A DNA stretch of 61,995 bases from the NCBI GenBank assembly GCA_014904845.1, contig MU119443.1, positions 1-61,995 of the forward strand. The letters are read 5' to 3'. This document shows positions 41,001 through 53,200 of this stretch, in pieces; the first letter of the stretch is position 1, and each line of letters opens with the position of its first letter. Source of the DNA: Acephala macrosclerotiorum (lineage: Eukaryota > Ascomycota > Leotiomycetes > Helotiales > Mollisiaceae). Position numbers and translations under genes: made by a program. Below the pieces are notes generated by a model. The model was not told the origin of the DNA and made no database searches. It was given only the letters and a program-made list of their open reading frames with translations.

Positions 41001-43638
41001 ATGTCGTACTTTCCTGATGGACTTCGTGGAACTGATCGTGATGAGGGACTGGCCGCAGATGTACGAGCCGATATTGTCACCAATTCTGACGCCAATTCAG
41101 ACGATACCGACAAGACAGCGGTCCCCAGAGACACTTTGAAGCCTCAAACAGAGACACCCGACATCGAGAAGGAAAAGGCGGAACCTATATACACATCGGA
41201 CGAAGTCAATATAGACGATGGTGCTGGAGAGGAAGAGGCTGCGAACGAGCTGCCATGGCATGTAAGGAGAATTGTGAGCCTTCACGATGATACAACGCTC
41301 CCTACCATTACGTTTCGATATTTCCTTTTGGTCCTCATATTCGTCCCACCCGGAGCGTTCCTTCAACAGATGAATATGTTCCGCACAACATCAGCGCCAT
41401 ACTCGATATTCTTTGTACAAATAGTTGCTAGTTATGTCGGGGACTGGCTGGCGAAGATCTTGCCAGCTTGGGACGTTCGAATACCATTCACGAAGAAAAC
41501 TTTCAATTTGAATCCGGGTCCATTTAGTGTGAAGGAGCATGTCCTTGTGGTTATCGCTGCTGCATCTGGAGCGACGTACAATCTTGCCTGGACTCCCTTG
41601 TCATTGTCCGAACTATACTTCCATGATCGACTTCATCCGATCATATGGATCTGCTTTATGTGGGCTATTGTATGGGTGGGGTATTCTTATGCAGCCATTG
41701 CAAGAGAGTTTCTTGTCTATGACCCAAACCTTCCTTGGTAAGGTTCTCGACCCTCACATGAGGTCATTGCTAACACGTGCAGGTTCGATGCGTGAGTATC
41801 AATGTCCGACATCATATTGGATACTGACTTGTGTAGACTATGCCAGACGGCACTCTTCGAGACGCAGACCCGCCAGAGAGAGTATCCATCGCCAGTGTCG
41901 AGAAAGCAGATGCGAGTGTTCTTCCTGACCTTGCTCGCCGTGTTCTTATGGCAGTTCCTCCCCGAATATGCCTTCCCGATGCTGTCTTCACTTGCCTTCT
42001 TGTGCTGGGTCGCTCCACGAAATGCAACAGCAAACTTTCTTGGTTCGGGACTTGGAGGGATGGCATTCCTTAACCTGTCTCTTGACTGGTCTACGATGGC
42101 AAATCTTAGCAATATGGGAAGCTTGTTCCTAACGCCATTCTACACGCAGCTGATTGTGTTTCTGGCTTTCGCTGTCAATTGCTGGGTCCTGTTACCTGCT
42201 GCTAAGTGGGGTGGCTTGGGCGACTGGAAGCTTCATCTTATGTCGAATTCCTTGTATCAGGGTATGTCAACTTCGCTCCAGTTGTCCTGCGTTCTGACTC
42301 GACTTAGAAAATGGCGACACTTACCCTGTTCTCGACCTCATCACCCCTCAAGTAACCCTCAACGAGACAGCTTATGCTCAGTATGGCCCCATCTACGAGA
42401 GTACACAACTGCTCTGGAACATGTTCTTCGACTATGCTTCGTACACATCCGTCTTGACCTGGATGCTCTTTTTTGGCTATCCTCACCTGAAGGCGATCTT
42501 TATCAAGGCTTCGGCGAGGCGGAAGTCGAAGTCAAAGATTTCTGTCAACGAACAGTACACAGATCGTCTAAATATTTTGATGCGCTCGTATGAAGAGGTC
42601 CCGCTATGGTGGTTTATCGTCCTGTTCATGTGCTCCTTCACAATCATCATCACGATTCTTGCCTCTGGTCATCTATATATTCCCGTCTGGACTTATTTTA
42701 TAGCCTTGGCTACGGGTGTCACTGTTGTCATTGTACGTTGCTCACCTTGACTTTCGAATGATTGCTGACCTTTGCAGCCTCTCGGATGGCTCTATGCTGT
42801 GTCAAACTTTCAACTTGTAAGGTTTCTCCATGTCCCTATGTCACCCATCTAATGCTCCTAGCCTATCGGAACGACGAATGAGCTCCTCTACGGGTTGATG
42901 ATCAACGCGGTTTCCGGTCACAAGAATCCCGTTGGCGCATCGGTATACAGCTCCATCGCTGGAGACGCTTGGTATCGAGCACAGACTATGCTTCAAGATC
43001 AGAAACTCGGCCACTACATGCACATCCCGCCACGAGCAGTCTTCTTCTCGCAGATGCTTGGCTCTTTCGTCGGTGTTCCGATCAACTACGCCGTCGTGCG
43101 ATGGGTCATCGATAGGAAAGGGGACTATCTCAATGGAACATTTGAAGACCCGACACACGAGTGGAGTGGTCAAAGCCTAACCTACTCACTGACAGTAGCC
43201 ACGCAATACGTTTTGATAGGACCCAAGCGCCTCTTCTCAGGCAATCTCTACGCTCCCCTCCCCTACGGCTTCCTCCTCGGCGCCCTCGCCCCCACAATTC
43301 TCTACCTCCTCCACCGCCGCTTCCCAAACGCAAAATTCAATCTCTGGAACAGCACCATATTCTTCTGCGCCCTCTCAACCTGGTACGGCAACATCAGCAC
43401 CGGTTACCTCTCCGGCATTATCGGCGGGTTCGTTGTCATGTATTGGGCATATCGACATCATTATGAACTTTGGGCGAGGTATAATTATATACTTGCTGCG
43501 GCGTTTGATTCCGGGTATAATTTTAATGCTTTGGTGTTGTTTTTGGCGTTTAGTGCGGGGAAGAGAATACTTATGCCGAATTGGTGGGGGAATAGTGGGA
43601 CACAGCCTGAGAGGTGTTTTAATATGCCGGAAACATGA
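41001..43638 (+). CDS. Oligopeptide transporter (OPT family)
   Basis: Proton-coupled importer of small peptides or glutathione-like substrates in the plasma or vacuolar membrane. Six exons fit with no frame break: 41001-41737, 41783-41791, 41837-42261, 42308-42732, 42778-42816 and 42862-43638 (introns about 45 bp), 803 residues. The hydrophilic N-terminus is acidic (about 85 residues), then many hydrophobic segments follow. Family motifs include LPTITFRYFLLVLIFV, GPFSVKEHVLVVIAAASG, QYGPIYESTQLLWNMFFDYAS, PIGTTNELLYGLMINAVSG (near the 5' end of the last exon), SVYSSIAGDAWYRAQTMLQDQKLGHYMHIPPRAVFFSQM, and NWWGNSG close to the C-terminus. Exon 2 is only nine bases. The start at 41001 is the first ATG in frame; an upstream GTG is not used. 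Confidence 0.95.
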
Positions 43639-44173
43639 TACAGGCTGCGATGAGGAGTGTACGATAAATAGATCTAGTGGAGCTGAGCGAGCCCACTAAG
43701 AGAATATACGATTTCAATGTTCACAGAATTGTACTTGAAGAGCACATGAGCAAAGCTGCTCGTAGTGTATTGACTCCTGCTCCTTTTCGTTTCGCATGTT
43801 GCTTTGCGATGTCTTCCGTTTGGTAGGATTGCTGGAGTGTCCAGTCAGAGTCTTCAAGCACCTGATCAATGGCATCCTGACAGGTCAGCAACGAGCATGA
43901 TCTAATTTGAATGTGCGAAGCCCATTGGTGGTGCCGTGCGGCTGAGGGTTCTCAGCCTTGCCGAAGGCTTGCATGTCGAGATGAAGCTGACGATGATTGG
44001 AACAGCACACTCTCTGTCTCTGTCCTCATTTAGCTCGTCCTGCGGTGAGGTAGGGGCTCGAAAGCTCCTGAAATCCTTTCCTGGGAGTTTAATACTCCAG
44101 CCTTGCTAAGAACAAGTCGTTCAATTGGATTCATCCTCATTTCGTTACAAATCTTACTACGAAGCTATTCACA
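43639..44173. other. Intergenic: upstream of secreted-protein gene
   Basis: 535 bp with no convincing gene; contains GGGAGTTTAATACTCC, an imperfect palindrome, near 44084-44099. Confidence 0.45.
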
Positions 44174-45164
44174 ATGCATCTCCCCTTTAGAGCGATCTTG
44201 CTTGCTTTAGCCTTTGGAAATGCGTATGCTTGCGTCTCTGATGCCTTGATGAGATCACTATCGCTTTACCCCGCCACTGGAAGTGCATTCTGCACGCAAT
44301 ACATCCGCTCAACAAGCACTGAGACTCTCATCTCGACCACGACCATTACCTCAGTTGAGGCAACTGTTACTCCGAAGACGACTGTCATCGCCACGGTTAC
44401 TACGTATATTTACTTTCGAGCTTTATATTACCCCTCCCTTACCAGTTTCTACCCCCAAAGGCTCGACTGACCAGTGCGCAACAGGCTCGTCACTGTTAAA
44501 ATTCAAGAAACAACAACATCAACAACAGCACTCTACCCGGCCCCAATCAAAGCGCGATCGGTCTTTGTGCCTCCATATCTAAGCACCTTTCTCCCGTATC
44601 AACTCAGCAGTGGATGCTCATGCTTTATCTCTCCTCTTCCAACGCCCGTCACTACTATCGTCGAGACGGTATTTACGAGAGTGATTCCTGTAACTGTTCG
44701 TCACCCCTCTCCCCTCCTTCCTCCCTCGCTCTCTTTGTCCTAACAAATATCAGACTACAGCACCAACCCTAACATTAACAACCCTCACCACATTCACGAA
44801 AACCTCAACAGCAATCCAACTCACAACAACAATAGTACCAAATTGCTTCCCCCTAAACGGCTGTATCCTCCCCAACTCTTCCTGGTCAAACGTCGCTTGG
44901 GAGTACTCCCAACCCCAAACCCTCTTCTGCGAAGACTACTGTCTCGGTATTGGTGGTTGTCTTGGGTGGCAGCTTGGCCCTGGGAATAATGCTACGGGAG
45001 CGCCGCCGGTTTGTAACATTCTTGGTGAAGCGGCGTGGAGGGCTTTGGATTTGAGTCCTGGAGTGACGGGTATTGCGAAGGGTGTTGGGGGAGGGGTAGA
45101 TTGTGGGGGTTATTGGATTTATGAGAGGGCTTGTCCGTACGTGCCAGGCTATCCGACAATTTGA
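44174..45164 (+). CDS. Secreted Thr-rich, Cys-containing protein of unknown function
   Basis: Exons 44174-44403, 44485-44689 and 44754-45164 join in frame to about 281 residues. A signal peptide is clear (MHLPFRAILLALAFGNAYA). The N-terminal half after it is Thr/Val-rich (STETLISTTTITSVEATVTPKTTV), consistent with O-glycosylation in a cell-wall or extracellular protein. The C-terminal part contains CFPLNGCILPNSSW, CEDYCLGIGGCLGWQLG, VCNILGEAAW and DCGGYWIYERACP, with about ten cysteines that could form disulphides. The last codons read past a possible donor (GTACGT near 45137) to a TGA at 45162-45164; the C-terminus could instead continue in another exon. No family recognised. Confidence 0.6.
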
Positions 45165-45419
45165 AATTCTTCGACGGAATGTAAGGACGTCCGAGGTGGA
45201 AGGAGGAGAACAGCACAGAAAGAATAAGATACCGAAAACCATTAGCTTCCAAGTTACAAGCAAGTGGCAACGCGCAGACATTACAGACAGCACCAAACGA
45301 AGGCTCATCCTGGTCGCTCAAATCTAACGCATGCATTTCCCTTGCCTAATTCAAAATCCATCGCCTCCAATAACCAACGCTCAATCCCCCCCTCATGTCT
45401 TCATACTCTCATCCCAGCA

Positions 45420-48237
45420 TCAAGTATAAACCTCATCCGTCAGCGCATTCAACTTCAACCCACTAACCGCAAAATCCACCCCCTCCATAAACCTCAACGG
45501 CATCTCCACAAGTGAGCCCCTAACCCCATCCAGCCACTCCTTCAGCTCCCCCACGCCACCCGGAAACTCCTCTCTAACCACATGTCCATACTCATACTTT
45601 GCCGGGATTTGCTCTTTATCATCTTTTTTGCTCTTGGATACGAAGAGATCTTGGAAATAGGCTTCGTAGTCGGTCCAGTTTAATACGTTGTCCGAGGGAA
45701 CGACGTGGAAGGCTTTGGCGAAGATGGAGGTGTTGGTACTTGCGGTAGAGTTCCAGAGGTTTTGGAATTCTCGACTCAATGGATCTCTTACGAGAATATC
45801 AGCAGCAGAACCCCAGTCGTAGACGTTGGGGTCTTTGTTAATCGGCATGAAATTCTGAGTAGGTTTGGTGAAATCTTGATAAGGGAGAAGTCCGAGATGT
45901 TTACGGAATAGTTGACGACGGAGAGAGGCCACGAATCTGGAAGCTTGGTAGAGCTGATGGTTCATTTGAGAGTCGATGGGGGTTGGGTCTTCGATTACGA
46001 CGGCGATCTCGGAGTCGTGGTAGCCGAGTTGGGAGCGGTCGTTGAGGTTTGCGGAGCCGCAGATTACGACGCGATCGTCTGCTATGAGGACTTTGGAGTG
46101 GATGTAGAGTTCTGGGAATGTTAGTGAGGAAGGGAAAAGAGTGGAAGGGGTAAAGGAAAAGTACCCTCGCTGATGAATGCGTTCATCTCTGCTTCTTCGG
46201 TTCCTGACCAGGGGATGTCTTTGATAGATGGTCCGCCGTCCATGTAGCAAGCAGAGACGGTGTCGTCGTTGCTGTTCTGAATTTGAGATCCAGCTTGCTG
46301 GTACCGATTATACTCGTCGGCTTGCTGTCCTCGCATGACACCTGTACCTTCTCCTCTCCCGTCATACCCTGCACCAACAAGATCATCATGCTCCTTTCTC
46401 GCTCCTTCATATCCAACACCGCTCGCTTGTTCGGTCTGAGACATTGCGCTTCCAGCATTGATCCTGTCGTAATTTCTGAGATTGTAGAACCGAATATACT
46501 CTTTCGCGTTCGGAACCCCCGCCTTCTCCACTGCCTCCATAATACTATGCCCACCCCTACAAATAGAATTATACTGATACTCCATAATGGCCCTCGTCCC
46601 CAAACTATCATCAGCGTGCAAATCGCCCGCGAAAGCTGGAACAGCCGGCATGCACACAATAGCCTTCCACTTCTCACCGTTCTGCCACGCTCTCACGATT
46701 CTCTCTACGATTGCGGCTCCAATCTTGTTGCGAACGGGATGTTGAGAGTCGTCTGTGGCTGTGATAAAGAATTGGTTTTCGATGTAGATGAAGTGTTGGC
46801 TGTCGTGGATTATGGAAATGTAGGCGTTGGCGATGGAGTGTTCGGTGCTGACGCCGTGGGACCAGCGGGCGCAGGAGCGGACTAGTTGGATTGACATTCC
46901 GGATGGATATTGTTCGCCTCCTCCGTATCCTTTTCCAATATCGGTAAATCCTGAGCGGACTCGATCAAAGATACTGCCACTTCCACCTGGGAGGTGGAAT
47001 CGATGAGGTCGTGCCTCACTTGGAACATCAGGATCCTCCTCATCTCTGTTGGTGAGATCTCCTAAAATGGAACGGACATTCTTCCCATCCTCATGATAAT
47101 ACCCATCAGGGATGTCTTGGAGAGTGAGAGCGGTGTATCTCTCGTCCTTCCTAACATCATACTTCTCATCATAGATGAAATTCCACCTCTGCACGAAATG
47201 GGCTCTCAAATCCTCAACTACCGGGCCGCGGATACAAATCGAGATATCAGACCATCCCATTCTTCCGTTCTTCGTTCTGTCCAGTTTGTTATTCTCCCAA
47301 TGTGTGACGTCTTCAAAATCGTAGACTCGTGCATTGTTGAAGTCCTGACCGGGGAAGACGGCTTTGGAGACATCAGTTGGGTGAGCATCGGCCAGAGGAT
47401 GCGAGTTTGTGTCCCAGCGGCCGAAACACATGTCTAGACCTCCCATGAAAGCAATGTTCCCATCGATCAAGCACAATTTTTCATGATGAGCCCAGTAGAG
47501 GATGACATCGTTGCTTACGCCGTAAAGCGCTTTGAAGGTATCTGACGGGATATCCGCTAGCTTGAGAGACTTGAAAGAGAAGTTCTTGATGCTCGAGACG
47601 ATTTCGGATTCTATGACTTGGCCACTGGGAGAGTGGTCTGGGTGTCTGAAGCAGGCGATGTTGGGATGTAGTTCGATTGCGTGTTTGGTGTGTTGGGAGC
47701 ATACTGGTGTTTGTCAGTGAGAGGTTCATGGAGGGGTAGAGGTACTCACGTGTCAAGACTGCTGCGACTTCTTTGTAAACGATGACATTGACCTTGACGC
47801 CTCGCTCAGCGGCAGCAAGGAGCATAAGATCGATTCTGTAGTTCTCATTTTGAGATGGTGGTCGTCGTAGGTAGAGTTCTTTCTCCAGTCAGCTGATCAT
47901 CTTTTCCATCTCCTCGTCCTTTCCCAGCAGACGTACCAGGGCTCAACCACCAATCCAAAATCCAAATACTCTCCCTCGCCTCCTCAATAGCAACGCTCAC
48001 AGCCCAGAAATACCCACAACCGTCAACAAACCACTTCGCATCATTGCTGGTTCTTGGCGGCGCAAAGCTGTGGAAACGATTATCCTGATGATGGATATGA
48101 AGACGATGGCATTCTTCGCCGATGTTGGTGTGTGAGTGTTTCTCTGCTTCGATGGCGTCGGATATCTTGCCGATTTCTTGCTTGATGCTGGTGGCGAAGG
48201 TGTGGAGGGATGATTTGACGTCTGAGAAGAAGGACAT
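45420..48237 (-). CDS. Phospholipase D (two HKD motifs)
   Basis: Hydrolyses phosphatidylcholine-type lipids to phosphatidic acid. Exons on the minus strand are 48237-47937, 47878-47750, 47703-46165 and 46111-45420 (introns 46-58 bp), 886 residues from the ATG at 48237. It starts with a helical segment ([21 protein letters not shown]), then WWLSP and LYLRRPP, and the first catalytic HxKxxxxD motif is His217-Lys219-Asp224 in HEKLCLID. The mid-region has [34 protein letters not shown] and YIENQFFI. The second motif is His661-Lys663-Asp668 in HSKVLIAD, followed by [12 protein letters not shown]. No PX or PH domain is visible at the N-terminus, unlike yeast Spo14. It is the last gene before the AT-rich block. 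Confidence 0.95.
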
Positions 48238-48589
48238 GCTGATGACGGGGTTGGCGGGGTTAATTGTTGACGTGTAATGATGGAGCAAGGGTGGGAGTTG
48301 AAGTTGTGGAATTCAAATCATGGGAATGAAATTATCGATGACAATATTCACGATCTTTTGAAAGTGAAGTCGTTAAAATGGTTTCATGCGAAGGATGTGT
48401 TCTCTTGGCTGCAGCAATCCGAAGCCTGTGGTAAAAAGAGGAGGTGGCGGAGCTGAAAGTGTTGCAAAGTTATAATGTCCAATCATTTTTATTATTTTAA
48501 TTTTGTCGCGAGGAGCGTGGTTCGAGATGCCAGATCACGTGTCGAGTGCGCTGGCGCACTCGATAAAAACGATATGCGTCTCGTACGAA
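48238..48589. promoter_or_regulatory. Phospholipase D upstream region bordering the AT-rich block
   Basis: About 350 bp of sequence with ordinary composition before the AT-rich block begins. The last part (48535-48590) is still CG-containing (CGTGTCGAGTGCGCTGGCGC). Confidence 0.5.
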
Positions 48590-49245
48590 GTACTAAATAT
48601 TCTATATATTAAGTAGTCTTTTTTTAAATAAAAAAATAAATATAATAAAATATATTATTATTAAATTGATTTATATGAAATTAATTTTATAATACGTATT
48701 TATTATATTTTATTTATGTAAATTATATTTTAATTTTATTTGTTTTTTTAATAAATTTATATATAAATTTTTATTTTATTATATATATAAATTTTTTTTA
48801 AATAAAAATTTAATTTAATTTTATTTTAATTAATTATATAATTTATTAAATATAAATAAATTAATTAAAAAATTATTATTAAAATTAAATTATAAACGTT
48901 TATATTAATTAAAATATATTAATTTAAAATATTAATTTTTTTAAATAAAAAATATGAAAAATTTTATTAAATTTAAAATTTTAAAAATATTATAATTTAA
49001 ATTATATTTAAAATTTAAAATAAATATTTATTAAAAAATTTTTAAATTTAAAATATTAAAATTTTAAATAATTAATTTTAAATTTATTAAATATTTATAT
49101 TTATAAATTTTAATATATTTAAAACGTTTAAAAAAATTTAAATTAATTATAATTTAATAAATTTAATAAATAATATTTTAAATTAAAAATAATAATAATA
49201 ATTTTATTATAAATTAAATATATTTTTATTTCGTTTTTCAATTAA
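48590..49245. repeat. AT-rich decayed sequence, segment 1
   Basis: Composition changes within a few tens of bases to strings of A and T with rare G and C, mostly as CG. No ORF longer than about 60 codons and no domain visible. Read as repeat-induced-mutation-like decay of a repeat; the parent element is unrecognisable. Confidence 0.7.
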
Positions 49246-50280
49246 ATAATTGCTTGTTCGACTTAAGGACTAATATCAACTTTTCTATATGCACGTGACA
49301 TCAACACTTCTTACAATGAGCGATTTCACCCAAATTTAACCGAGGTGCTCAAATGCAGCGATTTGATTGGTCTGTTAAGGAATTCCGCAGTCCCGTGACT
49401 TCGGACTAATATGCAGCCGATCCGGTGAAAAACACCAAAACCTCGATTTACGTGCGACCGCGCTGCGTCTACAATTATAATATATTAGCTAATTCAAACA
49501 ATATAAGACTTAGAAATAAGTTGAAACTCATTCAAATACCGCTACATTCCAAGTTTCAAGCGATTCTATTAATCCGTTGTTGCGCAAATCAATAGAATAT
49601 AGTCGCACTCAGCAAAAATAGCGACCGCAAAACTCCCAAGTGCGTTTCTGCCTTAGGCACTAAGGCACTTACTTACTCACTTAAGTGCTAGTAACTCTAT
49701 AGCTGCGCAGCTTTTAAGGGGGGTCCCAGGGGGTCTCCCCCTGGAATTATATACTAAGTAAAGTAATCAAAAGTGATTAAATGGATCGTAATAACTCAAT
49801 ATAAGAGACGGGGGTCCCAGGGGGTGTTCCCCTGGTGTGAGGCTCTGCTGGAAGTGCGTTTATGCCTAAGGCGCTAAGGCAACAATACACGAAAATCCAT
49901 CCCATTCCAGCTTTACAGCTCTAAAGGGGGGTCCCAAGGGGTCTCCCCCTGGAATCATATACTAAGTAACGTAGTCCAAATTAATTAAATCGATCGTAGT
50001 AATCGAATATAAAGACGGGGGTCCCAGGGGGTGTTCCTCTGGTAATATGAGGCTCCGCAGTGCGTTTTTGCCTTAGGCACTAAGGAGCTTATCGGCTTAT
50101 CGGCTTCATCGCCCGGCAGAATCTAGAACTACTACCCTACCTTCAAATGCTTATAAAACGCTCAAATTAAGAGCTATTAGCTTGAAACTTGAAATAAGAG
50201 TAAATTACTAAAGTTAGAGACTTTGTAGTTCTCCGCAGAAGTGCTCCTGCGAGGCCTGCGAAGCAAAATGTGCGTCGAGT
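49246..50280. repeat. Island 1 of near-normal composition with tandem hairpin units
   Basis: About 1 kb with ordinary C and G content between AT-rich segments. It holds two tandem units of about 214 and 206 bp (49641-49854, 49855-50060) and the start of a third. No protein-coding frame. The edges are sharp on both sides. Confidence 0.7.
49641..50090. repeat. Tandem repeat (about 210-bp unit, 2.1 copies) with G-run hairpins
   Basis: Each unit starts with TGCGTTT..GCC..AGGC..TAAGG (positions 49641, 49855, 50061). Each contains two versions of GGGGGTCCC-x-GGGG...CC..CTGG: 49717-49744 and 49809-49835 in unit 1, 49925-49952 and 50016-50042 in unit 2. In unit 1 the first forms a perfect 8-bp stem, CCAGGGGG and CCCCCTGG around TCT, and the second a 7-bp stem around GTGTT. 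In unit 2 each stem has one transition. The first unit also has GCCTTAG-GCA-CTAAGGC, a perfect 7-bp hairpin (49650-49666). Confidence 0.85.
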
Positions 50281-53200
50281 AAAAAAAAAAATATTTTATT
50301 TAATACGATTTATATTTCGCGAATATATTTTTTTATTTTTTTATTTTTACGTTTATTTTATATTCTATTGAGAAAGTAGTATATATAGTAAAGAATAATT
50401 TATTCTATAAAATTACGATATAAGAATTAAATTCGATAAATTATATTAAATTAAATTAAATTATATTATTTAATCTCGAGTTCTTTTACGTAATAAAGTA
50501 CTTTCCTTTGAAGATTTTTTACGCTCTCGTAAAATCAAAAAAATCTTACAAAACTTTTTTCTTTTTCATTTTATTTAAAATTCGAAGTAATTACAAATTT
50601 GTAATTATATTTTTTGTTTTTTTATAAAAACAAAAAATATTTTGCGTATATAATTTATATCAAAAAAAAAATTTAAAAAATATTATTTTAATTTTTTTTT
50701 TTAATAATTTTAATACTAGTTTTTCATTTTTGTAATTATAAAATTTTTATTTTTTAATCGATTTTTTATCGTTTTATTAACAATTTTCATATTTTTTTTT
50801 GTATTAATTTATCGATAAAATTTTAAAGAATTTGAAAAAAAATAATAAATTCTAATATTAATATAATAATAAAACGTATAGAATTTATCGACGTTAAATA
50901 TATTTAGTATTTATATAATGTAATTAAATTTAATATATTTAAAAAATAAAAATATTAATTTTAGAAATTAAAATATCGATTTTATAAATTAATATAATAT
51001 TTTAACGAGATTTTGTATTAATTTACGAAAACGAATATCGATTGAATAAATTATTTATAATTTCGATTTTATTAATATTATTTTTACGAAAAACTATTTA
51101 AATAATAATTAAAATTTTTTTAATAAAATATAAAATCGCGAAAAATATATTATTAATAAAATTAAAACAATTACAATATTAATAATAAATAGTATTATTA
51201 TATATTAAAATTGATTTTTTTAAAATTAATTTAAAAATAATATATTATTGAAATAAATAATAAAAATTAATTTAATTATTTAAAAATTGAAAATTATTTT
51301 GTAATATTATAATTATTTTATAAAAAAAAAAATTTAATTCGTTATTAAACTTTTTATTTTATTGTATTTTAAAATAAATATTTACAAAGCGTAATCCATT
51401 TATAAATTCGATAATAAAATATTTCGTACAAATATATTTGTAATTTTTTCGACGTATTTTAAAGTTTTGAAATCGAAGTATTTTTTGTATTACGATTTTT
51501 ATTAATTTTTCATATTTCGAAAACAATAAAATCGTACTTTTGAAATTTTATTAATTATTTCAATTAAATTCTCTATTTTAATTAATATTTTATTCGAAAT
51601 AAAATCGAATAAATTTTTTTAAAATTTTTAAAATATTATTTTTTTTAAAACAAGTTTTTTAATATATTTAATAATCGATTTTTATTTTTTTCAAATTTTA
51701 ATATTAAAAATATTTATTAATAAATTTTATAATATTTTTTGATATTTGTATAATCAATTTAAATCGTTAATTTTTATAATATTTATATCGAAAAATAAAT
51801 TATATTTTTTGAAAATAATAATTTTATTAATTTTTATATTTTTGTTTTCGATTTTTTTATTAATATTTATTACGTTTATTTCAAATATTTTTAATCGATT
51901 TTATTTTATTTTAATAAAAATATTAAAAATTAATAAAAGTCATAAAATATTTAAATTAATTATCGTGTAATTTATTGTAATAATCGATATAATTTATATA
52001 TAAATTTTAAAATTTTTTTGAATTTTTTTTAAAACGTCGAATTCGTTATCGTTAATCGTTATAATATTTAATTTTTAAAAGTAATTAAATTAACGATAAA
52101 AAATTAATTTTATCGAATTTTTAAACAATAAATATTATTCGATTTTAAATTATTTTATAAAACGAAACAATTCGTTCGTATTATTTTCAATATTTTTTTT
52201 GAATTTATATTTTATATTGTTTTTAATATAATTTAAAAAAAGTTTTTTTACAAATTATAATAAAAAATTATAATTTCTAGTATTGATTTTAACGATTAAT
52301 TTTATATTTTCAAATATTAAAAATTTTATTATTAAAGCGTTTATTAATTTTGATAAATTTATTAATATATTGTTTGCGATTTCAATTAATTAAATTATTA
52401 TCAAATATATTTTATAGTTTAATTTTCGAATTATTTTTATTTTAATTTTTTGTATTTATTTTATTGTTTTAAAATTTTTATTAATATTTAATCGAAATAA
52501 AATTAATTCGATTGAAATGAAATTTTACGTTAATAATTATAAAATCAAAATTAAACGTTTAAATTCGTTTTTAATTTATTAAATTAATAAATAAATATAA
52601 AAATTATTTAAATTTAAAATAAATTTAGTATTTTTAAATTTGTTTTTATTTAATTCAATAAATAATCATTCGATAAAAAATTTTAAATTATTAAAAAAAT
52701 CGTTATATTTAATATAAAATTTATCGATTTAAAATTGAGTAAATAATTTATTATTAAAAATCTTTCGATAAATAATTCGATATTTTTTTATATAAAAAAA
52801 AAAACGTTTTATTGATTCTTTAAAAACTTTTATTGTTTTTTGATTAAAAAATTTAAAAATTTAAAAAATTGAAATATTAAATTTGTATTTTTTTATTAAA
52901 AGAATTTAAAAAATTCTTTTTATATATACTTAAAAAAATTAATATATCGTAAAAAAATTTAATAAAATATTATTAGATTTAAATAAAAAAACTAATAAAA
53001 TTATTAAGAAAATTAATAAAATATTTTTGAAATTTAATAAAAAAATTGAAAAATTAAATACAAATAATAATAAAATTTTTAAAAAATTTATTTTGTATTT
53101 GTAATAAAACTCGTAAAATATTTTATAATCGAAAACGAATTTATTATTTTTATTTGAAATTAAATTAAAAAAAAATCAAATAATAAATAATATTATTTAA

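Noticed and set aside
49641..50090. CRISPR-like array from the repeated hairpins
   Set aside because: Only two long tandem units with non-uniform spacing in a eukaryotic chromosome; no short repeats with unique spacers.
51746..51970. 74-codon Ile/Phe-rich frame in the AT block
   Set aside because: Composition follows the AT-rich DNA; no motif and no flanking gene signals. The same applies to 58115-58318.
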